From the NCBI GenBank assembly GCA_001464195.1, contig LNEY01000021.1, positions 1 to 64,000 of the forward strand: DNA of 64,000 bases, in the 5' to 3' direction. The notes beneath the pieces were generated by a model that was given only the letters and a program-made list of their open reading frames with translations, did not search any database and was not told the origin of the DNA. Origin of the DNA: Burkholderiales bacterium Ga0077547 (lineage in GTDB: Bacteria > Pseudomonadota > Gammaproteobacteria > Burkholderiales > Burkholderiaceae_C). Each line of letters opens with the position of its first letter. Position 1 is the stretch's first letter. A program made the position numbers and the translations under genes. Positions 17,887 through 27,433 of the stretch are shown here, piece after piece.

Positions 17887-18435
17887 ATGAACCCCACCCC
17901 CCCGACCTCACTGCTGTACCGCTTGTGGACCTCTGCCGAGCTCGCCATCCGCGGGCTTCAGGCCTTGCAGCCCGCAGCGCAACTGCTGGCGCGCTGGTTC
18001 ATTGCCGGCGTGTTCTTTCGCTCCGGCCTGACGAAGATCGCCGATTGGGAAACCACCGTCGATCTGTTCACCTACGAGTACCAAGTGCCGCTGCTCAGCC
18101 CGCACATCGCTGCGGCACTGGGCACCAGCGCAGAGCTGGTGCTGCCGGCGATGATCCTGTTCGGCCTGGGTGGGCGCTTCGCGGCCGCGGGGCTGTCGAT
18201 CGTCAATGTGGTCGCCGTCATCAGTGTCGAGGACATGCCGATCCCGGCCTTGCAGCAACACATCTTCTGGGCCAGCGTGCTGGCCGGTCTGCTGCTGTGG
18301 GGTCCGGGCCGCTGGTCGATGGATCAAGTGCTGTGGCCACGACTTCGACAACGCCTGTTCGGCGCCAGCAGCATGCCGGCGTCGGTCACCGTGGCGCGGC
18401 CGTCCGACAGCGAAAACCGACTTTCCGCGCCCTGA
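17887..18435 (+). CDS. DoxX family membrane protein of the bufferin operon
   Basis: A 182-residue membrane protein with four hydrophobic segments and the DoxX features RWFIAGVFFRSGLTKIADW, YEYQVPLLSPHIAAALGT and AELVLPAMILFGLGGR. DoxX proteins are frequent companions of DUF692/DUF2063 genes; a role in quinone-linked redox balance or in export is discussed but unproved. It follows bufC by 24 bp, and the next promoter motif begins directly after its stop codon, so it closes the first bufferin operon. Confidence 0.85.
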   Translation: MNPTPPTSLLYRLWTSAELAIRGLQALQPAAQLLARWFIAGVFFRSGLTKIADWETTVDLFTYEYQVPLLSPHIAAALGTSAELVLPAMILFGLGGRFAAAGLSIVNVVAVISVEDMPIPALQQHIFWASVLAGLLLWGPGRWSMDQVLWPRLRQRLFGASSMPASVTVARPSDSENRLSAP

Positions 18436-18464
18436 GGCTGTAAGGAAGCGCAAGCCGAACCGAC
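18436..18464 (+). promoter_or_regulatory. Candidate ECF-sigma promoter of the second bufferin operon
   Basis: GGCTGTAAG, a 16-base spacer and CGAC, identical in both elements and in spacing to 15775-15803, starting at the base after the doxX stop and 91 bp upstream of bufA2. The repetition of both elements while the spacer differs argues for co-regulation by the same sigma factor. Confidence 0.75.
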
Positions 18465-18555
18465 CGAAGCCTGTGCATGGGAGCAGTCCAGGCCCCCAGC
18501 CACTCACCGCCTGCAATGTCTGCCGGCGAGTTTTTGAACCACACAGGAGTTCTTC

Positions 18556-18837
18556 ATGTTCACTGCTTCCAAGGGTTTCCAGATCGCTTCCGCTGCCGCT
18601 GCCCTGGCCTTGTCTGCCACCGCTTTCGCCGCCGAGGCGCCGAAGGGCAGCTCGGGCAAGGCCATTGCTGCCAGCGACAAGGTTCACTGCTACGGCGTGC
18701 ACAAGTGCAAGGGCAACTCAGATTGCAAGACCGCCGAGCACAGCTGCAAGGGCCAAAACGCCTGCCGCGGCCACGGCTTCAAGGGCATGCCTGCTGGCGA
18801 ATGCCTGAAGGCCGGCGGCACCATCGGCGATCTGTGA
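18556..18837 (+). CDS. bufA2: BufA2-type bufferin precursor
   Basis: A 93-residue precursor. A signal peptide (IASAAAALALSATAFAAEA) is followed by a short linker and a Cys-rich core with six Cys: HCYGVHKCKGNSDCK, HSCKGQNACRGHGF and GECLKAGG. The repeated C-x-G-x-x-x-CKG pattern matches the BufA2 class rather than the DUF2282 class of the first operon. It is preceded by its own promoter motif and sits 15 bp before a second DUF692 gene. The two precursors thus differ in class while sharing context. Confidence 0.88.
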   Translation: MFTASKGFQIASAAAALALSATAFAAEAPKGSSGKAIAASDKVHCYGVHKCKGNSDCKTAEHSCKGQNACRGHGFKGMPAGECLKAGGTIGDL

Positions 18838-18852
18838 TCGGTTGCTGATCAC

Positions 18853-19722
18853 ATGACCTCTGCGCAGTCACCGGCCGCGAACCCCGGTTTTGGGCTGGGG
18901 CTGCGCACCGAGCACTACCTTGATTTTCTCGACGCGCCCCAGCGTGTCGACTGGCTCGAAATCCTGTCTGATAACTATCTGGTGCCCGGTGGCAAGCCAT
19001 TGGTGATGCTGGACCAGATTCGAGCCAACTATCCCATCGTGATGCACGGCGTCGCACTGTCCATCGGCGCGGCCGATGGCCCCGATCGCAGCTACCTCGG
19101 TGCCCTGGCCGCACTGGCAAAAAGGGTCGAGCCCCTGTGGATTTCCGATCACTTGTGTTGGTCGGGTGTCCATGGCCGGGTGCTGCACGACCTGTACCCG
19201 CTGCCCTACACCGAGGCCGCGCTGGCCGTGGTGGTGCGCAACGTGCAAATCGCACAAGAGATCCTGCAGCGCCCTCTGGTGCTCGAGAACGTGTCCAGCT
19301 ATGTGAGTTTCCACGCCTCGGAGATGAGCGAGTGGGAGTTCATCCGCGAGGTCTGTCAGCGCACCGGCTGCCGACTGCTGCTCGACGTCAACAACATTTA
19401 CGTCAGCAGCGTCAATCACGGGTTTGACCCCCATGCCTTCCTGGATGGCATCCCCGCCGATCGGGTCCAGCAGATCCATCTCGCCGGGCACACCGATCAT
19501 GGCGACCACATCGTCGACACGCACGACCATCCGGTGGCCGATCCGGTGTGGGCGTTGTATGCCCGCGCACTGGCGCGATTCGGCTCGGTCGCCACCATGA
19601 TCGAGCGCGACGACCACATTCCACCTCTGGCCGAGCTGGTGGCCGAGCTCGATCAGGCCCGCGCTATCGCTGCCAAGGCCGAGTCGGCGTCACGCCGCGA
19701 ACTGGCGGAGAGCTGCGCGTGA
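18853..19722 (+). CDS. bufB: DUF692 MNIO enzyme, bufferin-modifying (BufB, second copy)
   Basis: A 289-residue paralogue of the DUF692 protein encoded at 16172. It has [97 protein letters not shown] and [14 protein letters not shown]. The metal-site motifs differ from the first copy (for example the GHTDHG and THDHP segments, which are typical of the branch paired with BufA2-like precursors). It overlaps bufC by 4 bp. Confidence 0.92.
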   Translation: MTSAQSPAANPGFGLGLRTEHYLDFLDAPQRVDWLEILSDNYLVPGGKPLVMLDQIRANYPIVMHGVALSIGAADGPDRSYLGALAALAKRVEPLWISDHLCWSGVHGRVLHDLYPLPYTEAALAVVVRNVQIAQEILQRPLVLENVSSYVSFHASEMSEWEFIREVCQRTGCRLLLDVNNIYVSSVNHGFDPHAFLDGIPADRVQQIHLAGHTDHGDHIVDTHDHPVADPVWALYARALARFGSVATMIERDDHIPPLAELVAELDQARAIAAKAESASRRELAESCA

Positions 19723-20504
19723 GCTTGTCGGTGCTGTCGATGCAGTTGCAGTTTCAGCAGCACATGCTGGGTGAGGCAGATGCCACGCCATTGATCTCCG
19801 GCACCGCCGCACGGCAGCGCCTGGGGCTGGACATCTACGCCAACGCCTATCGGTTGCGGCTGCTCGAAACGCTGGTTGATGCGTATGCGAAGACGCAGGC
19901 GGTCATGGGCGACATCGCCTTCGAGGCGGCCGCGTTCGGCTATATCGCAATTCACCCGCCCATCACCCGCAACCTGCGCTGGTACGGTGACCAGTTCAGC
20001 ACTTACCTCGCCGACCAACACGCTGATGCACCGGCCCTGGCCGAGATCGCGCGCCTGGATTGGGCATTGCGTACCGCCTTCGACGGGGCCGATTCCACCG
20101 TGATGACCGCCTCCGCCCTGGCCGCGCTCGAGCCAGCAGCCTGGGAAACCCTCAGTCTGGTGCCGGTACCGACGGCCGGGCTGTTGGTGTTTCGGCACAA
20201 CACGGTGGCCGTGTGGCAGGCGCTCGACGACGACGCGAACCCACCGCCCCTTGCGGCGTCGCCGATCGATGTCGACTGGCTGGTCTGGCGCAAGGGGCTG
20301 CAGCCGCACTTTCGGTCCTTGCATCAAGTCGAAGCCAGCCTGTTGCGCGCCATGCTGAAGGGCTTGTCTTTTTCTCAGGCCTGCGCGTGCGCCGGATCGC
20401 TGGCGGCCGAAGCCGGCCACAGCGAGGAGGAGGTCTCAGCGCTGATCGGTGGATTCATGCACCAGTGGCTGGAGGATGAGCTGCTCGCCTCAGCGACCCT
20501 CTGA
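19719..20504 (+). CDS. bufC: DUF2063 bufferin partner protein (BufC, second copy)
   Basis: A 261-residue DUF2063 protein. The N-terminal domain includes [20 protein letters not shown] and [21 protein letters not shown], and it is followed by a winged or helical C-terminal part. The start is best placed at a GTG (19719) that overlaps the stop of the preceding bufB in GTGA; a longer frame starting inside that gene is rejected. It is the last gene of the second bufferin operon; the next gene begins 138 bp later. Confidence 0.87.
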   Translation: MSLSVLSMQLQFQQHMLGEADATPLISGTAARQRLGLDIYANAYRLRLLETLVDAYAKTQAVMGDIAFEAAAFGYIAIHPPITRNLRWYGDQFSTYLADQHADAPALAEIARLDWALRTAFDGADSTVMTASALAALEPAAWETLSLVPVPTAGLLVFRHNTVAVWQALDDDANPPPLAASPIDVDWLVWRKGLQPHFRSLHQVEASLLRAMLKGLSFSQACACAGSLAAEAGHSEEEVSALIGGFMHQWLEDELLASATL

Positions 20505-20642
20505 CAGCACACGGGCAGACGACCGGCGTGGCTCGATGGCGCGCCGCGCGCCTGGCTCAAGAGCAGGCCTCAACGACCGATACCAGACCAGAGACCTCCA
20601 CCGCTCGTCGAAGGGGGCGTGCACAGCTGTCTGGAGCCTGGG

Positions 20643-23075
20643 ATGAGCGTTGTCGACTCTGCCGCGATGCGGATTTTCTTGAAGCCGGGCATGACCTTGA
20701 TGCGGGGCTTGCGATTCCGCTCCAAGATCGTGCTGATGGCGATCGTGCTGATCGCTCCGTTGTCCTGGCTGACCGGCCAAGCCCTGCTTGCTTCGCACGA
20801 GTCGCTCGAATCGACGCGGCTTGAAGCGCGCGGAAATCCGCTGCTGCGTCTCAGCCTCGACGTGATCGCGCAGATCCAGAAGCATCGCGGTCTGGTCCAT
20901 CGACAACTGGCCGGCGACGCCACGGTCGAAGGCGAGCTTGCCAAGACACGGTCTGACTTGAAGGCCTCCGAAGGCGCTCTGCAATCGGCACTGCTGGAGC
21001 GACCTGAGTTTGAGCTTGGCACGCTGTGGCAACCCGTGCGCCAGGTGATCGACCAGATGGTCCAGGGTGAGGTTCCGGACAACGCAGCGCAGAGCTTCCA
21101 GCTGCATACCGAACAAATTGAGGCGATGCGCGGCCTGATCACGCGCGTCGCTGAGGTGAGCGGATTGCTGCTGGACCCTGAAGGACCGCCTTTCCACTTG
21201 ATGCACTTCTCGGTCGAGCCGCTGGTCGCCTGGACCGAATCGCTGGGCCAGCTGCGTGGACGCGGTGCGGCGCTGCTTCGCCAGGGCGAGGCGAGCGTCG
21301 ACGATCACGCCGAGATCGTCGCCCAGGTGCGGGTGCTGAATCACGTGGTCTCGTCCGCCGAGGACATCGTCGCTGCCCTCCAGCGCGCTGGCGAACCCGC
21401 GCCACAGGGTTTCGAGGCCGCCCTGGCCAGCACCCGCGACTTTGTACATCTTGCCGAGACGACCTTCGCAGCCGGTCCGCTGACGGGCAGCGCCGCGGCC
21501 TATTTCGATGCGGGAACCGGAGCGATCACGCAAGCACTGGGCACCGGGCAATCGGCGATCCAGCGGTTGCAAACCTTGCTCGATGAACGCGCCGAGCACC
21601 TGCAAGCCCTGTGGCTGCTGCAGTTGGCAGTGGGCATCGGCACCGTCCTCGGTGTCGCCTACCTGACGGCTGTGTTCTTCCGCACGTCGTTCGGCGCCAT
21701 CGGTGCACTGCAACGTTCGGTCAACCAGCTGGCTGCTGGTGATTTCGCGCTGCAGGTTCGGCTGCGCGGCACGGACGAGTTGTCGGTGGTGAGTCAGTCG
21801 CTGGATGCGATGACGGCGCGGCTGTCCGAGATGGTGGCCGACGTTCGCAGCAATTCGTCGATGGTCGCGCAAGCCGGGCTGAGCCTGTCAGCGGACACCA
21901 AGGCCTTGTCGGAACGCACGGAGGCACAGGCCTCCAGCCTGGAGCAGACCACGACCAGTGTCGAAGAGCTGAGCACCGCGGTGCGCAAGAACGCGCAAGG
22001 GGCTGAAGCCGCGAGCGGCATGGCCGCCAGGGTGCAGAGCATCGCCGAGCAGGGCGGCAGCGCGATCCAGTCTGCCGTGACGGCCATGCAGGACATCCAG
22101 TCGAGTTCGAGCCGCGTGCAGGAGATCGTCGGCGTGATCGAGGGGCTGTCGTTCCAGACCAACATCCTGGCGCTGAACGCAGCCGTCGAGGCGGCGCGCG
22201 CTGGAGAGCAGGGCAGGGGCTTCGCAGTAGTGGCGTCCGAAGTCCGATCGCTGGCGCAGCGCAGCGCAGAGTCTGCGCGCGAGATCAAGTCGCTGATCGC
22301 CGCATCGTCCCAGCATGTCAGCAGCGGTGTCACGCAGATCGATGGCGCCAGCCAGACCTTCGCCGAGATCGTGCAGGGCATCCGCGATGTGGCCACCCGA
22401 GTCCACGAGATCAAGACCAGCACGGCAGAGCAAAGCAGCGGCTTGGATCAGATTGCCCAGGCCGTGCGCCACATCGACGACATCACGCAGCGCAATGCCC
22501 AGATGGTTGAATCCGCGTTCAAGAGTTCATCGCAGCTCAGTGGCCGTGCCGACATGCTGAGCAAGGCAGTGTCGAACTTCAAGCTGCGACAGGGCAGCGC
22601 AGACGAGGCATTCGCGCTGGTCCACAAGGCCGTGGAGATGTACCGACGGGCAGGCCCTGCGGCGCTGGCGCAGATCACCGAGGCCGCGAACGGCCTGAGC
22701 GATCGCGACATGTACGTGTTCGCCTTCGACCGCCAGGGCACTTACCGCGCTTTCGCTGGCAAGCCGGAGAAGATTGGCACCTCGGTGCGCGACGTGCAAG
22801 GCGTCAATGGAGACAAGCTGGTGAAGGACGCCTTCGAACAGGCAGCGCACGGGGGTGGTTGGGTGGATTACGACTTCGCCAATCCGCAAACGGGCCAGCT
22901 GGGCTTGAAGACCTCGTACGTGGAGCCCGTCACGCCGGATCTGGTGGTTGGCTGCGGCGTCTACAAGGCTCGCGGCACATCGGAGGCACCCGCGCCGCGC
23001 GGCAGCCTGGCCACGCGCAGCCCTGCATCCCGGCGCGCGCCGTCGGCTTCGACACCATCCCTCGCCTCGGCATGA
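20643..23075 (+). CDS. Methyl-accepting chemotaxis protein with C-terminal Cache-like domain
   Basis: A protein of about 810 residues. A membrane segment lies near residues 24-45, then a large periplasmic helical ligand domain, a second membrane segment (about 322-346, LAVGIGTVLGVAYLTAVFF), a HAMP domain, and the signalling hairpin whose tip is QTNILALNAAVEAARAGEQG. Unusually, about 130 residues follow the methylation helices (HKAVEMYRRAG to VVGCGVYK) and resemble a single-Cache domain, here placed in the cytoplasm. The start at 20643 is one of several nearby ATGs. No che genes are in the window. Confidence 0.9.
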   Translation: MSVVDSAAMRIFLKPGMTLMRGLRFRSKIVLMAIVLIAPLSWLTGQALLASHESLESTRLEARGNPLLRLSLDVIAQIQKHRGLVHRQLAGDATVEGELAKTRSDLKASEGALQSALLERPEFELGTLWQPVRQVIDQMVQGEVPDNAAQSFQLHTEQIEAMRGLITRVAEVSGLLLDPEGPPFHLMHFSVEPLVAWTESLGQLRGRGAALLRQGEASVDDHAEIVAQVRVLNHVVSSAEDIVAALQRAGEPAPQGFEAALASTRDFVHLAETTFAAGPLTGSAAAYFDAGTGAITQALGTGQSAIQRLQTLLDERAEHLQALWLLQLAVGIGTVLGVAYLTAVFFRTSFGAIGALQRSVNQLAAGDFALQVRLRGTDELSVVSQSLDAMTARLSEMVADVRSNSSMVAQAGLSLSADTKALSERTEAQASSLEQTTTSVEELSTAVRKNAQGAEAASGMAARVQSIAEQGGSAIQSAVTAMQDIQSSSSRVQEIVGVIEGLSFQTNILALNAAVEAARAGEQGRGFAVVASEVRSLAQRSAESAREIKSLIAASSQHVSSGVTQIDGASQTFAEIVQGIRDVATRVHEIKTSTAEQSSGLDQIAQAVRHIDDITQRNAQMVESAFKSSSQLSGRADMLSKAVSNFKLRQGSADEAFALVHKAVEMYRRAGPAALAQITEAANGLSDRDMYVFAFDRQGTYRAFAGKPEKIGTSVRDVQGVNGDKLVKDAFEQAAHGGGWVDYDFANPQTGQLGLKTSYVEPVTPDLVVGCGVYKARGTSEAPAPRGSLATRSPASRRAPSASTPSLASA

Positions 23076-23200
23076 GGTGATGCCCGCGGGGCGTCAGGCC
23101 CGCGCATTCCTGGCGTCGCAGTCTCGGCGTGTCGCTTCAGCGTCGTTATATTCCACTAGAGTACGGCGCGTTGTGACGCCCATGACGCGCAGGAGCGACG

Positions 23201-24103
23201 ATGAAGCTGATGGACTACGGGCTGACGCCCATCGATTTTCAGAACCCGCCCGCGGTTGCCGATCCCCAACGCGACGATGGCCTATCGCGGCGCATGTTTG
23301 TGATGACATCGCTGGCCTCGGGCTTTGCGGTGGCGTCGAGCCCGGTGCTGGCCGAGGTGATCACCACCGACACGAAGGGCCTCGTGGCAGGCGAAGTCCG
23401 CATCCCTGTGGCTGGCGGCCAGATGCCGGCTTACCGCGCGATGCCATCCAAGCCCGGCAAGTACCCGGTGGTGCTGGTGGTGCAGGAGATCTTCGGCGTG
23501 CACGAGCACATCAAGGATGTGTGCCGCCGCTATGCCAAGCTCGGCTATTTCGCGATTGCGCCCGAGCTGTTCGCACGCCAGGGCGATGTGTCGAAGATGA
23601 CCGACATCGGTCAGATCCTGTCGACGGTGGTGGCCAAGGTGCCTGATGCGCAGGTCAATGCAGACCTCGACGCGACGGTGGCGTTTGCCCGGGCCAGCGG
23701 GCGGGCGCAGGCTGACCGGCTGGGGCTGGTCGGATTTTGCTGGGGCGGCCGCGCGGCCTGGGTGTACGCAAATCACAACCCGAAGCTGAAGGCAGCGGTG
23801 GCGTACTACGGCTTGCTCGACGGGATGAAGTCGGACATCAAACCGCAGGACCCGATTGAATTCGCGAGTGATCTGAAAGTGCCAGTGCTGGGCCTGTACG
23901 CCGGCACCGACGCCTACGTGAAGGCCGAGACCGTCGAAAAGATGAGTGCAGGCTTGCGAAAGTCCGGCAGCGGCTCCGAGATCGTCGTCTTCCCCAAGGT
24001 CGATCACGGCTTCAACGCCGACTATCGCCCCACCTACGACAAGACCACGGCCACCTACGCTGCCAAACTGGCACACAACTGGCTGAAGGACCACGGCGTC
24101 TGA
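23201..24103 (+). CDS. Dienelactone hydrolase family protein, probably Tat-exported
   Basis: A 300-residue alpha/beta hydrolase. The nucleophile elbow is GFCWGG (Cys), the acid lies in LYAGTDAYV and the His in DHGFNADYRP, which is the Cys-Asp-His triad of dienelactone hydrolases. About 30 residues in, a SRRMFVM motif followed by a hydrophobic stretch ending in SSPVLA looks like a twin-arginine signal. Substrate unknown; many such proteins hydrolyse lactones or carboxymethylene esters. It is followed by a clear terminator and appears to be monocistronic. Confidence 0.87.
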   Translation: MKLMDYGLTPIDFQNPPAVADPQRDDGLSRRMFVMTSLASGFAVASSPVLAEVITTDTKGLVAGEVRIPVAGGQMPAYRAMPSKPGKYPVVLVVQEIFGVHEHIKDVCRRYAKLGYFAIAPELFARQGDVSKMTDIGQILSTVVAKVPDAQVNADLDATVAFARASGRAQADRLGLVGFCWGGRAAWVYANHNPKLKAAVAYYGLLDGMKSDIKPQDPIEFASDLKVPVLGLYAGTDAYVKAETVEKMSAGLRKSGSGSEIVVFPKVDHGFNADYRPTYDKTTATYAAKLAHNWLKDHGV

Positions 24104-24134
24104 TCAGCGGCCTTGCGCAGATCTTCTCGGCCTG

Positions 24135-24156
24135 AAGGACCTGCGGGTCCTTTTTT
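24135..24156 (+). terminator. Rho-independent terminator after the dienelactone hydrolase gene
   Basis: AAGGACC and GGTCCTT form a perfect 7-bp stem with a TGCG loop and a run of T directly after it, 32 bp downstream of the hydrolase stop codon. Confidence 0.9.
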
Positions 24157-24308
24157 GCTGGGGGCGGTGAATCCACCGAACCTCAGCCCGTCTGGGGCAA
24201 GGTATGGTGCGAAAAAGTATGCCTATGCGTGCGGGCTGAGCACGAACGCGTGCGCGCGCCACGTATCTCCACATCGCCAGCGATGGGAGTGGAAGGGAAA
24301 GACCCACC

Positions 24309-27300
24309 ATGGAATTTCTGACGTCGTTCTTTGGCCGTGCGGGATTTCTGCCCCATGGCTACTGCTTCACCTGGTCACCCAGCGTGTTGTGGGCCATGGT
24401 GGGGTCAGACGCCATCATCGCCGCCGCTTATTTCTCCATTCCCATCGCGCTGGTGACCTTCGTGCGCAAGCGCGGCGACTCAGCGCTGAACTCGATGGCG
24501 TTGCTGTTCAGTGCGTTCATCTTCGCCTGCGGCCTGACGCATGTGATGGACATCTGGGTCATCTGGCGGCCGGATTACGGCCTGCAGGCGCTCACCAAGG
24601 CGGGCACCGCGGCGGTGTCGCTGGTCACCGCGCTCGCCCTCTGGCCCTTGATTCCCAAGGCGCTGAAGATTCCGTCCATCGACCGGCTCAACGCCGCCAT
24701 CGCCTCGCTCGAAGCCGAGGTCAGGAAGCGGCGCAGCGCCGAAGAGCAACTGATGGAGATCCAGCAGAACCTGGCTGTGACCCTCGCAAGCATCGGTGCG
24801 GGATTCATCGCCATCGACCGTGAGGGTCGTGTGACGGGCATGAATGCCATTGCAGAGCGGGTCACAGGATGGTCTCAGACGGACGCAAGGCAACAGTCCA
24901 TCTGGGAGGTATTCCAACGCGAAGACCGACCACTGTCTTACTTGGAGGCCAACCCTGTCGATCTGATGATCGAGCTCGGTATCACGGTCGACACGGTGCA
25001 TCGATACACCGCCGTGGCCCGGGACGGCACAAGGAGGCCGGTGGAGCTGCGGGCAGCGCTCACGCATGCCGAGGACGGATCGGCCTTGGGTATGGCCATG
25101 ATCCTCCGGGACCTGACTTCACAAGTGCAAGCTGAAACCGAGTCGAACCTGTTGGCTGCCATCGTTGAGTCATCCAACGACGCGATCGTCGGGAAAACAC
25201 TGGAGGGGCGAATCACGAGTTGGAACCAAGGCGCTCTGGACATCTTCGGCTACACCTCAGAGGAGGCGATCGGGCAGTCTGTGCTGATGCTGATCCCGCC
25301 GGAGCGCACCGCTGAGGAGGCTCGCATCATGGCCAGTGTGTCGAACGGCGAAAGGGTCCCCGCTTTCGACACCGTGCGCCTGGCCAAAGGCGGCCGCCAG
25401 CTCGATGTGTCGATCACGGTGTCACCGATCCGCGACGGTGAGGGCCGCATCGTCGGCGCCTCGAAGATCGCCCGCGACGTGACTCGTCAGCGGCGCGCCG
25501 AGGCCGCGTTGCGCGACAGCGAATCGCGGCTGCGCTTCACCCTCGAATCGGCCGCCATCGGCGACTGGATGCTGGATCTGTCCACCGGGCAGGCTCGGCG
25601 CTCGCTGCGGCACGACCGCTGCTTTGGTTACGACGAACTGCAGCCCGAGTGGACCTTCGACACCTTCATCGCGCATGTGCACCCAGAAGATCGGGAAGAC
25701 GTGGCCCAAAGCCTGCACGTGGCCATCACGGGCGAGCAGCCTTGGCATGCACAGTGCCGTGTGATCTGGCCAGATGGCAGCGTGCACTGGATCAGCGCGC
25801 ATGGACAGGTGCAGGCCGACGACGGGCACGCCAAACGAATGCTGGGCATCATCAGCGAGATCACCGAGCAGCGGCTGGCGGAAGACATCCGGCTGAAGGC
25901 GCAGCGGCTGGAAGCGGAGAACCGCCAGATCCAGGAGGCCAACCGGCTGAAGAGTCAGTTCCTCGCCAACATGTCGCACGAGTTGCGCACACCACTCAAT
26001 GCGGTGATCGGATTTGCCGATTTGCTGCAGTCCGGCACGGTGCGGCCCGACACACCGCAGCATGGCCAGTTCCTGGGCCACATCGGCAGCAGCGGCCGGC
26101 ATTTGCTGCAGCTGATCAACGATGTGCTGGACCTCTCGAAGGTCGAGTCCGGGAAATTTGACTTCTTTCCCGAGCCGCTGCAGTTGCCCGCGCTGCTGAC
26201 GGAGGTGACCGATGTGCTGCACACCGCCATCCAGCGCAAGCACATCCGCGTGCTCACCCACATCGACCCAACATTGACCGATCTGCACCTGGACAGCTCG
26301 CGGCTGAAGCAGGTGCTCTACAACTACCTGTCGAACGCCATCAAGTTCACACCCGACGGCGGAACAGTGTCGGTGCACGCGCTGGCGCAAGGTCCGGAGC
26401 ATTTCCGCATTGAGGTGCATGACACCGGCATCGGCATCAGCGAGGAGGACCTGCCGCGCCTGTTCGTCGAATTCCAGCAGCTGGATGCCGGCTACAGCAA
26501 GCAACACCAGGGCACAGGGCTCGGACTGGCACTCACGCGTCGTCTGGTTGAAGCGCAGGGCGGAAGCGTGGGTGTGCGCAGCAGCGTGGGCGCGGGCAGC
26601 GTCTTCCATGTGGTGCTCAATCGCGTGCACGGCACCGACGCGCAGCGGGCGACCCGCTTGTCTCAGGGCGCATCATTGCATCGGGTGCTGGTGATCGAGC
26701 CCGACCCTCAGATTTCAACGCAAATGGTGGAGGCGCTGGCCACCTCCGGCATCCAGGCCGATGCGGCATTCACGGGCGCTTTGGCGTTGACCCAGGCGCG
26801 CAGCACCGCCTATGCCGCCATCACCCTCGGCCTGCGACTCCCCGACCAGCCTGGGCTGACCGCACTCGACGGCATCCGCAGCGGAGGGGCCAGTGGCGAT
26901 GCCCCGGTCATCGGCGTGTCGATTCCGGCGGACGATGGGGCCTCGGCCACTTTTGCCATCACCGATGTGCTGTGCAAGCCGATACGCAGCGATGAAATCC
27001 TGAAGGCGATGGCGCGATTCCGCGGTGCGGCTTCACGCGCCACCACCGTGATGGTCGTGGATGACGATCCGCGCGCACTCGATCTGATGCAGGCGACGCT
27101 CGCCAGCATCGGTATCGGTGTCGTCTGCGTGCCAGACGGCCGCGAGGCCCTGCGCACACTGGCGCATCACCGACCCGACGCCATGATCCTTGACCTGATG
27201 ATGCCGGGCTTCGATGGTTTCGAGGTGCTGACCGCGTTACGCCAGATGCCCGAATGGCGTGATCTGCCCGTGTTCATCTGGACCAGCATGATGCTCACCG

Positions 27301-27431
27301 AGGCCGAGTATGCGCAGCTGTCCGCATCGGCCCGGCTGATTCTCGGCAAGGGCGGCGGAACGATTCCCTTGTGGCTGGAAAGCCTGCGCTCGTTTCGCGC
27401 GGCTCCCCTGGCGCCTGCCGCATCGAGCTGA
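24309..27431 (+). CDS. Hybrid histidine kinase with ethylene-receptor-like N-terminal domain
   Basis: A 1040-residue kinase. Residues 20-125 form three membrane helices with D34, Y41, I44, P45, C74 and H78, the same residues at the same spacing as Asp25, Tyr32, Ile35, Pro36, Cys65 and His69 that bind ethylene and Cu(I) in plant ETR1. Three PAS-type regions follow (about 155-520), then HisKA ([15 protein letters not shown], His near 557), an HATPase domain ([21 protein letters not shown]), a degenerate receiver in which Gly replaces the phosphorylated Asp ([12 protein letters not shown]), and an intact receiver ([12 protein letters not shown]). The response regulator gene starts 2 bp later. 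Ethylene or copper sensing is an inference. Confidence 0.92.
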   Translation: MEFLTSFFGRAGFLPHGYCFTWSPSVLWAMVGSDAIIAAAYFSIPIALVTFVRKRGDSALNSMALLFSAFIFACGLTHVMDIWVIWRPDYGLQALTKAGTAAVSLVTALALWPLIPKALKIPSIDRLNAAIASLEAEVRKRRSAEEQLMEIQQNLAVTLASIGAGFIAIDREGRVTGMNAIAERVTGWSQTDARQQSIWEVFQREDRPLSYLEANPVDLMIELGITVDTVHRYTAVARDGTRRPVELRAALTHAEDGSALGMAMILRDLTSQVQAETESNLLAAIVESSNDAIVGKTLEGRITSWNQGALDIFGYTSEEAIGQSVLMLIPPERTAEEARIMASVSNGERVPAFDTVRLAKGGRQLDVSITVSPIRDGEGRIVGASKIARDVTRQRRAEAALRDSESRLRFTLESAAIGDWMLDLSTGQARRSLRHDRCFGYDELQPEWTFDTFIAHVHPEDREDVAQSLHVAITGEQPWHAQCRVIWPDGSVHWISAHGQVQADDGHAKRMLGIISEITEQRLAEDIRLKAQRLEAENRQIQEANRLKSQFLANMSHELRTPLNAVIGFADLLQSGTVRPDTPQHGQFLGHIGSSGRHLLQLINDVLDLSKVESGKFDFFPEPLQLPALLTEVTDVLHTAIQRKHIRVLTHIDPTLTDLHLDSSRLKQVLYNYLSNAIKFTPDGGTVSVHALAQGPEHFRIEVHDTGIGISEEDLPRLFVEFQQLDAGYSKQHQGTGLGLALTRRLVEAQGGSVGVRSSVGAGSVFHVVLNRVHGTDAQRATRLSQGASLHRVLVIEPDPQISTQMVEALATSGIQADAAFTGALALTQARSTAYAAITLGLRLPDQPGLTALDGIRSGGASGDAPVIGVSIPADDGASATFAITDVLCKPIRSDEILKAMARFRGAASRATTVMVVDDDPRALDLMQATLASIGIGVVCVPDGREALRTLAHHRPDAMILDLMMPGFDGFEVLTALRQMPEWRDLPVFIWTSMMLTEAEYAQLSASARLILGKGGGTIPLWLESLRSFRAAPLAPAASS

Positions 27432-27433
27432 TC

